From assembly GCF_009363655.1 (NCBI RefSeq), contig NZ_CP045393.1, forward strand, positions 620,001 through 684,000: a stretch of DNA of 64,000 nt. The letters are read 5' to 3'. The position numbers were made by a program, and so were the translations under genes. The DNA comes from Roseovarius sp. THAF27. GTDB taxonomy: Bacteria > Pseudomonadota > Alphaproteobacteria > Rhodobacterales > Rhodobacteraceae. Below are positions 8,362 to 16,396 of the stretch, piece after piece. The notes below the pieces were generated by a model. That model saw only the letters and a program-made list of their open reading frames with translations. It was not told where the DNA came from and ran no database searches. Every line of letters starts with the position of its first letter. Position 1 is the first letter of the stretch.

Positions 8362-9314
8362 AGCGGGTCTATTTCACCCGGCCCCTGCCGGAGAGCGTGG
8401 CGGACATGGCGCGCGCGCATTTCGAGGTCGAGATGCGCGAGGAGAACACGCCCTTGAAGATCGGGCAGATGCGCGCGGCGCTGAACCTCTATGATGGTGT
8501 GCTGATGATGTTCGGCGACACGTTTTCGTCCGAGGTGTTCCGCGAGGCGCAGAACCCGCGCTGCAAGGTGCTGGCGAACTACGGCGTGGGGATCAACCAT
8601 ATCGACCTGGCCGCGGCGCGGTCGGCGGGGGTGCTGGTGACCAACGTGCCCGGTGCCGTCACCGAAGCCACGGCGGATATCGGCATGACGCTGATCATGA
8701 TGAGCGCGCGGCGCGCGGGCGAGGGCGAGCGGATGGTGCGTGCGGGCAAGTGGCCCGGCTGGAACCCGACGCAATTGTTGGGGACGCATGTGACCGGCAA
8801 GACCGTGGGGATCATCGGCATGGGCCGGATCGGGACGGCGATTGCGAAGCGGTGTCATTACGGGTTCGACATGGACGTGATCTATTGGTCGCGGAGCGAG
8901 AAGGAACTCAGCTTTTCGACCGAGCGGGTGAGAACGCTCGAAGAGCTTATGGCGCGCGCCGATTTCGTTGTGGTTGCCCTGCCTGTCAGCCCTGACACGC
9001 ACCACCTGATCGACGCGGAGGCGCTTGCATTGATGCCGAGGCACGCGCACCTGATCAACATCGCGCGGGGTGACATCGTGGACGAGGCGGCGCTGATCGC
9101 CGCGCTTCAGGAAGGCCGGATCGCGGGCGCGGGCCTTGATGTCTACGAGAACGAACCGGAGGTGCCTGAGGCGCTGAAGGCGCTGGAGAACGTGGTGCTG
9201 CTGCCGCATATGGGCACCTCGACGCTGGAAGTGCGCGAGAAAATGGGGCGCGTGGCGGTGGAGAACCTGCGCGCGGCCCTGGCCGGGGAGACGCCGCCGA
9301 ACCTGGTGAATTGA
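8358..9314 (+). CDS. D-2-hydroxyacid dehydrogenase (glyoxylate/hydroxypyruvate reductase type)
   Basis: 318-aa NAD(P)-dependent member of the D-isomer 2-hydroxyacid dehydrogenases, closest in look to GyaR/GhrB. The nucleotide loop GIIGMGRIG is near residue 155. Catalytic residues are visible: Arg in LINIARGDIVDEAAL, Glu in YENEPEVPEAL, His in VLLPHMGTS. It starts with TTG at 8358, in a TTGA overlap with the csaA stop; GGAGG lies 9 nt upstream. It likely reduces glyoxylate or hydroxypyruvate, or oxidises D-glycerate; the substrate is not decided by sequence. Last gene of the proC operon, followed by hairpin repeats. Confidence 0.9.
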   Translation: MKRVYFTRPLPESVADMARAHFEVEMREENTPLKIGQMRAALNLYDGVLMMFGDTFSSEVFREAQNPRCKVLANYGVGINHIDLAAARSAGVLVTNVPGAVTEATADIGMTLIMMSARRAGEGERMVRAGKWPGWNPTQLLGTHVTGKTVGIIGMGRIGTAIAKRCHYGFDMDVIYWSRSEKELSFSTERVRTLEELMARADFVVVALPVSPDTHHLIDAEALALMPRHAHLINIARGDIVDEAALIAALQEGRIAGAGLDVYENEPEVPEALKALENVVLLPHMGTSTLEVREKMGRVAVENLRAALAGETPPNLVN

Positions 9315-9329
9315 GCGGGCGGGGGCACA

Positions 9330-9427
9330 GGTGGGGTGAAACCCCACCCTACGGCGCGGAAAGAGGTCCGGGAGGGTCTGGGTCTGCGGGCCGGGCGGCA
9401 TGGTGGCGGGGTGGAACCCCACCCTAC
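9330..9427. repeat. Two GTAGGGTGGG-family hairpins between convergent genes
   Basis: Copies at 9330-9353 (GGTGGGGTGAAACCCCACCC then TACG) and 9405-9427. The second reaches into the 3' end of exoD and supplies its stop codon. They probably serve as bidirectional 3' hairpins for the convergent dehydrogenase and exoD genes. Confidence 0.7.
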
Positions 9428-10020
9428 ATTGCCTGGAGCGCGAACACCGGCAGGCTGGCGCCGAGGCACATGAGGGCCAGCCCGAGGCAGGCCAGCACCC
9501 CGTCGCGCACGAAGATCGCCGTGGCGAAGCAGATCGTCGCCATTCCGAGAACCGAGGATGAGAACGGCACGATCTCGAGAAAGATCATCAGGACGCCGCA
9601 CAGCACGCAGAGCGCCTGGTAGAGCTTGCGGAAAGGCCGGGTCATGAGCGGTCCGAGGCGGGGGCGGGTGAGCGCGTCGATCCTTTCGCCGATCCGGTGC
9701 AGGCGGCGGAGCGCGGCCAGCATCTTGTCGTTGCCGATGCTTCGGTTCATCACGAAGGCGGGCAGCCAGAGGTAGTGCCGACCCACCAGCATCTGTGCGG
9801 CGATGGAGGCGATCAGGATGCCGCAGGCGCTGGAAAACAGGGGGATCCCGCTGAGCGGCGAGGTGACCAGCAGGGCGGGCACGCACATCGCCGTGGTGAA
9901 GGAGCTTTTGCCGAACGCCTCGATCATGCAGCGCAGGGTCACCTGGTCCCGGTGGGTGGTGTCTTCGAGCCGGTCGATGATGCCGGTGATCGGCCTTGAT
10001 GATCGTTCGGGATGCGCCAT
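9424..10020 (-). CDS. exoD: ExoD family membrane protein
   Basis: 198 aa, ExoD family, named after a Sinorhizobium gene affecting exopolysaccharide and nodule invasion; the biochemical role is unknown. Family blocks visible are DQVTLRCMIEAFGKSSFTTAMCVPALLVTSPLSGIPLFSS-like sequence and LPAFVMNRSI. It has about four hydrophobic segments: residues 40-60, 62-80, 135-155 and 160-190. The start at 10020 has AAAGG upstream (frame also open further upstream, without ExoD-like sequence). The stop codon lies inside a dispersed hairpin repeat. Convergent with the dehydrogenase, divergent from the KAS III gene. Confidence 0.88.
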   Translation of the reverse strand: MAHPERSSRPITGIIDRLEDTTHRDQVTLRCMIEAFGKSSFTTAMCVPALLVTSPLSGIPLFSSACGILIASIAAQMLVGRHYLWLPAFVMNRSIGNDKMLAALRRLHRIGERIDALTRPRLGPLMTRPFRKLYQALCVLCGVLMIFLEIVPFSSSVLGMATICFATAIFVRDGVLACLGLALMCLGASLPVFALQAM

Positions 10021-10189
10021 GTCGCCTTTCACGGATATAACCAGTGGCCTTGATGACGCGCCGCGCGTCACGTCGTGAAACGCCGCCGCACGGCCGGCAG
10101 TTCCCCGCGCCGCCGGGTTTGCCGCCGCGTTTCGCTTGACCTCGGGGCAGGGTTCTGGCGTGGTGGCCGCCACGTCGAGGGAGAGAGAC

Positions 10190-11311
10190 ATGTTCAAGCC
10201 TGCGATTACCGGCTCGGGGGTTTTCACGCCGGAAGAGACCATCACCAACGACGAGCTCGTGGTGGCGTTCAACGCCTATGCCGAGCGTTTCAACGCAGAG
10301 AATGCCGACGCTATCGCGGCGGGCGAGGTGGAGGCCAAGGCGCCGTCGTCGTCGGAGTTCATCGTCAACGCGTCGGGGATCGAGCAGCGCTACGTGATGG
10401 ACAAGTCGGGCGTGCTGGATCCCGGCCTGATGCATCCCAGGCTGCGCGAGCGGTCGAATGACGAGCCGGGGATCATGGCGGAGATGGCGCTGGATGCCTG
10501 CGGCAAGGCGCTGGCCCAGGCGGGGCGGGACGCGGGCGAGGTCGACCTGATCATCTGCGCGGCCAGCAACCACGAGCGGCCTTATCCGGCGGTGGCCATC
10601 GAGATCCAGCAGTTGCTGGGGGCCAAGGGGTTCGCATTCGACATGAACGTGGCGTGTTCCTCGGCCACGTTCGGGATCCAGGCGGCGGCCGACATGGTGC
10701 GGTCGGGCAGCGTGCGCTGCGCCATCGTGGTGAGCCCCGAGATCTGTTCAGGGCACCTGGAGTGGCGCGACCGGGATTGTCACTTCATCTTCGGGGACGT
10801 GTGCACCGCGCTGGTGATCGAGCGGGCGGAGGATGCCAGGGGCGCGCATTTCATTGTCCATTCGACCCGTTGCGCCACGCAGTTTTCCAACAATATCCGC
10901 AACAACAACGGGTTCCTGCGGCGCACCCGCGACCCGGAATTGCACGACCGGCGCGATATGCAGTTCGTGCAGGAAGGGCGCAAGGTGTTCAAGGAAGTGC
11001 TGCCGCTGGTCAGCGCGCATATCGCGGATCACATGGAAGAAGCCGGGGTCGCGGCGGCGGGTCTCAAGCGGCTGTGGCTGCACCAGGCGAACAAGACGAT
11101 GAACGATTTCATCGGGCGCAAGGTAATGGGGCGGGTGCCCGAGGCCGACGAGCAACCGAATATCCTGCAGGACTATGCCAACACGTCCTCGGCGGGGTCG
11201 ATCATCGCGTTCTCGAAATACTCCGACGACCTGCAGCCCGGTGATACCGGCCTGATCTGTTCGTTCGGGGCGGGCTACTCGGTGGGCTCGGTCCTGGTGG
11301 AGCGGGCCTAG
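10190..11311 (+). CDS. Beta-ketoacyl-ACP synthase III family protein
   Basis: 373-aa thiolase-fold condensing enzyme, longer than housekeeping FabH (about 320 aa). The catalytic triad is present: Cys in NVACSSATFG, His in LWLHQANKTMNDFI, Asn in DYANTSSAG. An insert near residues 30-55 (FNAYAERFNAENADAIAAGEVEAKAPSSS) accounts for part of the extra length. The ATG at 10190 has GAGGGAGAG upstream. It is monocistronic and away from fabD/fabF/plsX, so it is probably a specialised KAS III rather than the housekeeping one. Acyl substrate unknown. Confidence 0.88.
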   Translation: MFKPAITGSGVFTPEETITNDELVVAFNAYAERFNAENADAIAAGEVEAKAPSSSEFIVNASGIEQRYVMDKSGVLDPGLMHPRLRERSNDEPGIMAEMALDACGKALAQAGRDAGEVDLIICAASNHERPYPAVAIEIQQLLGAKGFAFDMNVACSSATFGIQAAADMVRSGSVRCAIVVSPEICSGHLEWRDRDCHFIFGDVCTALVIERAEDARGAHFIVHSTRCATQFSNNIRNNNGFLRRTRDPELHDRRDMQFVQEGRKVFKEVLPLVSAHIADHMEEAGVAAAGLKRLWLHQANKTMNDFIGRKVMGRVPEADEQPNILQDYANTSSAGSIIAFSKYSDDLQPGDTGLICSFGAGYSVGSVLVERA

Positions 11312-11562
11312 ATTTCGGGCGCGCCCGGCCGCGGGATGACGGGCTGGTCGCCGGGCTCGGCCTCGGGCGTCCAGTCGGGATCGTCGCGTTTGATGCGCTG
11401 GGAGATCATGTAGCCGGTTGGCCAGGCGAGCAGCAGGCCCGCGACGGCGCTGATCGCGATGGTCCAGACGGAATAATAGCCCAATGCAAACCCGGCGATC
11501 ACGATGGCGCCGGTGATGAAGCTGCCGGTGAAGAACGTGATGTAGAAGGACAGGCGGTCCAT
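11308..11562 (-). CDS. Small two-segment membrane protein
   Basis: 84 aa with two hydrophobic helices (FYITFFTGSFITGAIVIAGFA and VWTIAISAVAGLLLAW) followed by ISQRIKRDDPDW and a Pro-rich acidic tail. The start at 11562 is preceded by AAAGGAAACCGAC. It overlaps the 3' end of the convergent KAS III gene by 4 bp. No known domain; a role in the membrane is all that can be said. Confidence 0.75.
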   Translation of the reverse strand: MDRLSFYITFFTGSFITGAIVIAGFALGYYSVWTIAISAVAGLLLAWPTGYMISQRIKRDDPDWTPEAEPGDQPVIPRPGAPEI

Positions 11563-11637
11563 GTCGGTTTCCTTTCCATTACGTAGGGGAAACGCAGGAG
11601 CTGCGGGCCGGGTTCCCGGAGCGACTCGGCGCAAGCG

Positions 11638-12048
11638 TCACTCCGCGCAGGTGGAGCCGGCGCCGGAGGCGTAGGACCAGTCGACGGCGCAGCCCGCCTC
11701 GTCAAAGGCGAAGATCTGGGCGTTCTCGTCCTCGGTCGAGAAGGGCAGGGGCGGCTCGACCGTGACGCGCAGCCAGGTTTGCACGGTGTCGGGGGCGACG
11801 CACCAGTCGAATTGCGACGGTTGCACCGCATCCCAGCCGCGGGCGCGGGCGATGCCGGTGATGTCGGCGGCGCGCAGGCAGTCGGTATCGGGCAGGTCGG
11901 CCAGGAACGCCTGCCGCGCCTCGGTATGGGCGGCGGTGGCCTTGTCGACGGAGAAATCCACGGTGTTGATCGCATAGATATAGACCGCAACCAGCACGGC
12001 CACGAGCGACAGGAGGCCGAGAACGATGTACCGGGACAGTTTAGACAT
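11638..12048 (-). CDS. Hypothetical membrane-anchored protein
   Basis: 136 aa. An N-terminal hydrophobic helix (YIVLGLLSLVAVLVAVYIYAI) anchors a periplasmic part with four cysteines (DTDCLRAAD, FDWCVAP, GCAVDW, STCAE), suggesting disulfides. No family recognised. Its start overlaps the tdk stop by 8 bp, so it is co-translated behind tdk. No evident functional link to thymidine kinase. Confidence 0.75.
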   Translation of the reverse strand: MSKLSRYIVLGLLSLVAVLVAVYIYAINTVDFSVDKATAAHTEARQAFLADLPDTDCLRAADITGIARARGWDAVQPSQFDWCVAPDTVQTWLRVTVEPPLPFSTEDENAQIFAFDEAGCAVDWSYASGAGSTCAE

Positions 12049-12622
12049 CGCCCGTGACCTCTCGCCAGTGGCGGCGGCAGAGGCTTTCGTAGGTTTCGTT
12101 GCCGCCGACCTGGATCTGGGCGCCGTCGGTCACCACCTGACCGTGGGCGTCGCGGCGCACGACCATGGTGGCCTTCTTGCCGCAATGGCAGATGGTGCGG
12201 ACCTCGCGCATCTCGTCGGCCAACGCCAGAAGGGTGGCGGAGCCGGGAAAGAGTTGGCCGCGGAAATCGACGCGCAGGCCGTAGCACATCACCGGCACGT
12301 TCAGGTCGTCGACCACGCGGGCCAGTTGCCAGACCTGCGCCTCGGTCAGGAACTGCGCCTCGTCGACGAAGATGCAGGACAGCGGACCTTTGGCCAGCAC
12401 CCGGTCCAGTCGGGCGAAGAGATCGTCGTCGGCGGTGAAGGTGTCGGCCCTGGCCCCGATGCCGATCCGAGAGCCGATATGCGCGGGTCCGGCGCGATTA
12501 TCGAGCGCGGCGGTCAGCAGGTGGGTGTTCATGCCGCGTTCGCGGTAGTTGTGACTGGCCTGCAACAGCAGGGTCGACTTGCCGGCATTCATGGTGGAGT
12601 AATGAAAATAGAGCTTGGCCAT
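12041..12622 (-). CDS. tdk: Thymidine kinase (type II)
   Basis: 193-aa cytoplasmic kinase that phosphorylates thymidine with ATP in pyrimidine salvage. The P-loop is STMNAGKST, Walker B is FVDEAQFL, and YGLRVDFRGQLFPGS forms the lasso/nucleoside region. Zinc-site cysteines are visible in TICHCGKKA and YESLCRRHW. The start at 12622 gives the standard MAKLYFHYSTMNAGKS opening; the open frame extends upstream without similarity. First gene of a two-gene unit with the membrane-anchored protein. Confidence 0.96.
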   Translation of the reverse strand: MAKLYFHYSTMNAGKSTLLLQASHNYRERGMNTHLLTAALDNRAGPAHIGSRIGIGARADTFTADDDLFARLDRVLAKGPLSCIFVDEAQFLTEAQVWQLARVVDDLNVPVMCYGLRVDFRGQLFPGSATLLALADEMREVRTICHCGKKATMVVRRDAHGQVVTDGAQIQVGGNETYESLCRRHWREVTGDV

Positions 12623-12758
12623 GCGGCGACTTATCCGCATGACGCCTGCGGGTTCAAGCGTGCCGGGGTCGGCGCGGGCGCCGGGCACGTAGGGTTTTCC
12701 ACCATTGCGGCGCCGCGGGGCCCCTCCGGATAACGGCCCGGTCCAGGGAAAGAGCGCG

Positions 12759-13217
12759 ATGTCGAAAGCCGGATCATACCTCAAGAAGCACACCGAAGCG
12801 CTGGTCAAGGACGTGGGGGTGGAGCCGGCCTGCGAGTTGACGGGCAAGTCGAAGGCCACGCTGGGGCGGTATTACTCGGACCACGAGGAGCATTCCGGCC
12901 GCTACATGCCGATCGACGCGGTGGCGGCGCTGGAGGCGGCGGCGTCCTATCCGCATGTGACAGCGGCGCTGGCGGAGTTGAACGGCACGCGGCTGAATTT
13001 CGACGACAGCCGGCAAAATGATGGCGGAACGGGCGGGGTGAATTCGGACGTGATCGCGCTGTCGCAGCGCTTTGCCATGCTGATGAGCGAGTACCACCAG
13101 TCTATCCAGGACGGGGTGATCACGGTCACCGAGGCCAAGCGCCTGCTGAAGGAGACCACCGCGTTGCAGCAGGTGCTGATCGCGATGAAGCTGCACCTGG
13201 AAGACGGCCACCTGTGA
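12759..13217 (+). CDS. Hypothetical helix-turn-helix-like regulator
   Basis: 152 aa, no signal peptide or membrane segment. Residues 10-50 (HTEALVKDVGVEPACELTGKSKATLGRYYSDHEEH) read like a small DNA-binding helix-turn-helix of the phage-regulator kind, and residues 100-150 form long helices ending in TEAKRLLKETTALQQVLIAMKLHLED. The ATG at 12759 has AGGGAAAG upstream. Monocistronic, divergent from tdk. Family not firmly recognised; the DNA-binding idea is inference. Confidence 0.7.
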   Translation: MSKAGSYLKKHTEALVKDVGVEPACELTGKSKATLGRYYSDHEEHSGRYMPIDAVAALEAAASYPHVTAALAELNGTRLNFDDSRQNDGGTGGVNSDVIALSQRFAMLMSEYHQSIQDGVITVTEAKRLLKETTALQQVLIAMKLHLEDGHL

Positions 13218-13230
13218 TCCGCGCGGATCA
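13215..13230. repeat. Palindrome shared by two convergent stop codons
   Basis: TGATCCGCGCGGATCA is a perfect 16-bp palindrome whose two ends are the TGA stops of the plus-strand gene ending at 13217 and the minus-strand hydrolase gene ending at 13228. Confidence 0.6.
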
Positions 13231-14811
13231 GCCGTTTCGGGCGGCGACGTGATCCCAGACGGCGTCGGCGGCGGTGACGCCCAGGAAGTGCCCGCCGTCC
13301 AGCGTGGTGACGGTGCGGCCGAGCGGTTCGGGCAGCTGGGCGATCATTTCGGCGGCGCGCAGCATCGGGTCGTTGCGGCCATGCAGGATGGAAAACGGCA
13401 TTTTCAGCGCCTGCATCTCGCGGTGGACGCTGTCGAATTCGAAGCTGAAATCCGCGGCGACCCCGCGCAACGAACTGCTATAGATGTCCGAGAACATGGC
13501 GTAGCTGCTGGCGTCGCTGGAAAACGGGCGTTCCAGCACCTCGCGGTCGGCGGCGTTGTCGCCGAAAAGCTGCATCAGTGCCACGCGGCAGGTCTTTTCG
13601 CTGAGATAGTATTTCTTGAACCGCCAGGTCACGGCCTTGAACAGGCGCGAGTTCGACACCAGACCGCGCAGGGCATCGAAGAACCCCGCGACCTTTCCGC
13701 TGCGCAGAGACTCGGTCTGCATCAAGGTGGGGGACACCAGCACCAGCGATGCGACCACTTTCGGGGCTTCGAGCGCGAGGCGGACGGCGGCGCGGGCGCC
13801 GGTCGAGTTGCCGACGACCACGCAGGGATGGCCGATATATTCGCGGATGAGCCCGTGCGCGTCATCGACCCATTGCCGCAACAGATCGTCCTGGTCAAAG
13901 AGCGACGAGGTGGGCCGGATCTCGAGATATCCTTCGCGGATGGGGGTGATGACCCGCAGCCCCAGCCGTTCCAGATGCGGACCGGCGTCGCGCATGAGCA
14001 AGGCGAAGAGAACGCCGTGGCTGAGCAGCACCGGCCGGCCGCCGGGCGGGCCGAACTCCACGATATTGACGAGCCGGCCATCCGAGAGGCGCCGCGACAG
14101 GAGCCGCGCGCTGCGTGACAGGTAGCGGGCGAAGAAGGGTTCGATGAAACCCGCATGGCTGGCCTCGCCCTCGGAGATCGAGATGAAATGGACCATCTGG
14201 CCCAGAAGCTTGGTGATCAATTCGCGCTGGCCCGAGCACATCAGCTTGCTGCAGGCGTTCTTGAGGTGGGCGCGCTTGGTCTCGTAGGACAGGGCGTCTA
14301 GATCGGCCGCGGCGCGAAGGCTGGCGCCGCCGATCACCTGGAACACGGTGCGTATCTCGGCCTGGGTCAGGCCGCTGTCCTCGTTGAAGATGTCGAGAAA
14401 CTCGGAGAACAGAAGCTGGGTCACGGCGAAGCCCCGCAGCCGGCGCTTGCCGACATTGTCGCGGTTGGACGGGGTGATCGGGACGTACCAGAACAGCATC
14501 TGGACACCCGGATCCCACGAGATGTGGCCCGCGGAAAGCCCGTGACGGGCCACGTTCCCCAGGATGGCGGCGATCTGGGGGTTGTCGGTTTCGGCGGGCA
14601 GGATCCGCGTGGAATGATCGGTGATGCTGGACAATCCGCCGCGCAGGAGCTTGCCGGACCTGTCGAAGTCGGCCCAGGCCAGATCGTCCTCGATGGCCGC
14701 TTCGGCCACCTTCAGGCGTTTGGCGACATAGTCGCGGGCTTCGCGGGCCTTGTCGCGCGGCAATATTGAAAACACCGACGCGAGGTCGGCGTCGTAATCC
14801 CCAACTGGCAT
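13228..14811 (-). CDS. Alpha/beta hydrolase with long N-terminal extension
   Basis: 527-aa protein. Residues about 240-525 form an alpha/beta-hydrolase fold: strand and oxyanion region PVLLSHGVLF, nucleophile Ser in VVVGNSTGARAAV, acid Asp in ILHGRNDPML, catalytic His in LDGGHFLGV. The first 240 residues are helical and carry GHISWDPGVQMLFWYVPITPSNRDNVGKRR. That layout resembles a regulatory or sensory extension, but I cannot name a domain. The ATG at 14811 has GGGGAAG close upstream; an in-frame TTG four codons earlier is possible. Substrate unknown. Confidence 0.85.
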   Translation of the reverse strand: MPVGDYDADLASVFSILPRDKAREARDYVAKRLKVAEAAIEDDLAWADFDRSGKLLRGGLSSITDHSTRILPAETDNPQIAAILGNVARHGLSAGHISWDPGVQMLFWYVPITPSNRDNVGKRRLRGFAVTQLLFSEFLDIFNEDSGLTQAEIRTVFQVIGGASLRAAADLDALSYETKRAHLKNACSKLMCSGQRELITKLLGQMVHFISISEGEASHAGFIEPFFARYLSRSARLLSRRLSDGRLVNIVEFGPPGGRPVLLSHGVLFALLMRDAGPHLERLGLRVITPIREGYLEIRPTSSLFDQDDLLRQWVDDAHGLIREYIGHPCVVVGNSTGARAAVRLALEAPKVVASLVLVSPTLMQTESLRSGKVAGFFDALRGLVSNSRLFKAVTWRFKKYYLSEKTCRVALMQLFGDNAADREVLERPFSSDASSYAMFSDIYSSSLRGVAADFSFEFDSVHREMQALKMPFSILHGRNDPMLRAAEMIAQLPEPLGRTVTTLDGGHFLGVTAADAVWDHVAARNG

Positions 14812-14937
14812 GGTCTTCCCCAATACCAGCCCTGACCTTATCGGGCCGTTACGGTGTCAGGATACCCAATTGGGTGATGTGCGCCTAGTACGATTCTGTG
14901 AGCCTTGCAGGCGGAGACCGCAGACAGGGCATTGGGT

Positions 14938-15636
14938 ATGGACTCTTTTGGGAAATTCGCCGCGCGGCTGCCGGGGGCGCTGGCATTTGCGCTGGCCCTG
15001 TGGCTGGTCGCGTCACCCCTGGCGGCGCAGGAGGGGCCTCCGTTCGAGGGATATTACGTGGTCGAGAACGGTCAGGCGGTGGGTCCGCTGCCCGCGTCGG
15101 AGATGCAGGCGCGGTTGCGCGACGGGCGGGTCACGGACACCTCGCTGGTCTGGAAGAAGGGGATGCAGGACTGGGAGGCGGCGCGGTTCCGCCCGGATCT
15201 GGGCGCGGAGCTTGGACCGCCGGCGGAGCGCGATCCGCAGCCGGATCAGACCGTGCAGGATTTCGGGCGCTACCTGGCAGGCACGTGGACAAGCGAGGCC
15301 GCGCAGGCCGAGCTGCCCGAGGTTGGACAGGTCGACGTGGTCAGCACGATCACCTTCGGCACCGACGGGATCTTCACGTTGCTGACCGAAATGAGCAGCG
15401 TTGCCGGCGCGCCGCAGCCGATGACGGTGCATGTCGAGGGCAACGGAACCTTCACGCTGAGCGGGGCGACGACCAACACGGTGACAGTCAGCTACCTCGG
15501 CACGTCGCTGACCAAGGTGGAGGGACAGGCCGGCGCGGGCTGGCCCGACCAGCTGCAGTTCGACACGACGATCAAGGCGATCGACCAGGGCACGTTCTTC
15601 GAGGATGGCAGTACCTATCGAAAGGTGTCGCAATGA
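14938..15636 (+). CDS. Exported GYF_2-domain protein, first of a tandem pair
   Basis: 232 aa. A signal peptide (KFAARLPGALAFALALWLVASPLAA, cleavage before QEG) is followed by a GYF_2 (DUF4339) module at about residues 35-85: YYVVENGQAVGPLPASEM, then GRVTDTSLVWKKGMQDWEAA. The C-terminal half is strand-rich (VDVVSTITFGTDGIFTLLTEMSS and onward), lipocalin-like in rhythm. The start at 14938 gives the intact signal peptide; the earlier in-frame codon at 14905 would spoil it. Its stop overlaps the next start (ATGA), which encodes a paralogue. GYF_2 modules are thought to mediate protein contacts; partners are unknown. Confidence 0.8.
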   Translation: MDSFGKFAARLPGALAFALALWLVASPLAAQEGPPFEGYYVVENGQAVGPLPASEMQARLRDGRVTDTSLVWKKGMQDWEAARFRPDLGAELGPPAERDPQPDQTVQDFGRYLAGTWTSEAAQAELPEVGQVDVVSTITFGTDGIFTLLTEMSSVAGAPQPMTVHVEGNGTFTLSGATTNTVTVSYLGTSLTKVEGQAGAGWPDQLQFDTTIKAIDQGTFFEDGSTYRKVSQ

Positions 15637-16364
15637 GCGGCGGCGCGATGTCCACGCCTCCGAGGGGTATGATGCGGCGGATCGGCGCGGGGGGTGTCCC
15701 GGCGCCGGTGGTGGCGGTCTTGCTGGCTTTCTTGCTGGCGGTCTGGAGCGGTGCTGGTGCGGCGCAGCAGATGACGGCGGACGGGGTCTACGTGGTCGAC
15801 AACGGTCAGGCGGTGGGGCCGCTGACCCATGCGGACGTTGAGCAGCGCATCAGGGATGGCCGGCTGACCGCGCAGACCATGGTGTGGAAACAGGGCATGG
15901 CCGATTGGGGCCCCGCGCGGACGGTGAAGGAGGTGGCGCAGCTTCTCAACGTTTTGCAGCCGCCGCCACCGCCGCCGGTGCGGGACTACAACGCGTTTCT
16001 AGATGGACGCTGGGAAACCGGACGCACGGACCTGCCGATCGAGGGTATCGGGCTGGGCACGCAGAAGATGGAGGTGATCTACAACAAGGTGGGCACCTAC
16101 ACGTCGACACAGATCATCGAGGTCTCCGATGGCATGGGAGGCGTCCTGCGCACGACCAACAAGGGCAGAGGAACGTTCAAGATCACGAACCCGTCGCCTG
16201 AAGGGTTTCACCTGTCGATGATCGGCACCACGCTGATGACCTCGAACGGCCCGGGCGGCAATGTCCCTTTGCCGGGAAATTTCAACTACGACAGTACGTT
16301 GAGGGTCGTGGACGAAAATACGCTGAATGACAATGGGCTGATTTTCCGGCGCGTGAACTACTGA
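15633..16364 (+). CDS. Exported GYF_2-domain protein, second of the pair
   Basis: 243 aa, same architecture as the preceding gene: a hydrophobic export signal (VPAPVVAVLLAFLLAVWSGAGAA), a GYF_2 module (VYVVDNGQAVGPLTHADV, then GRLTAQTMVWKQGMADWGPA), a polyproline linker (QPPPPPPVRDY) and a strand-rich C-terminal half. The ATG at 15633 lies in an ATGA overlap with the upstream stop, with AAAGG about 8 nt before it. Probably a tandem duplicate that diverged strongly outside the GYF module. It lies 32 bp from the Sel1/GYF gene, so all three likely share an mRNA. Confidence 0.8.
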   Translation: MSGGAMSTPPRGMMRRIGAGGVPAPVVAVLLAFLLAVWSGAGAAQQMTADGVYVVDNGQAVGPLTHADVEQRIRDGRLTAQTMVWKQGMADWGPARTVKEVAQLLNVLQPPPPPPVRDYNAFLDGRWETGRTDLPIEGIGLGTQKMEVIYNKVGTYTSTQIIEVSDGMGGVLRTTNKGRGTFKITNPSPEGFHLSMIGTTLMTSNGPGGNVPLPGNFNYDSTLRVVDENTLNDNGLIFRRVNY

Positions 16365-16396
16365 CGGATTTCAAGGATGACAGATTGGGGATTATC

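Noticed and set aside
12686..12702. Another GTAGGGTGGG repeat copy upstream of 12759
   Set aside because: Only the GTAGGGTTTTCCACC part is present and it does not form a full hairpin.
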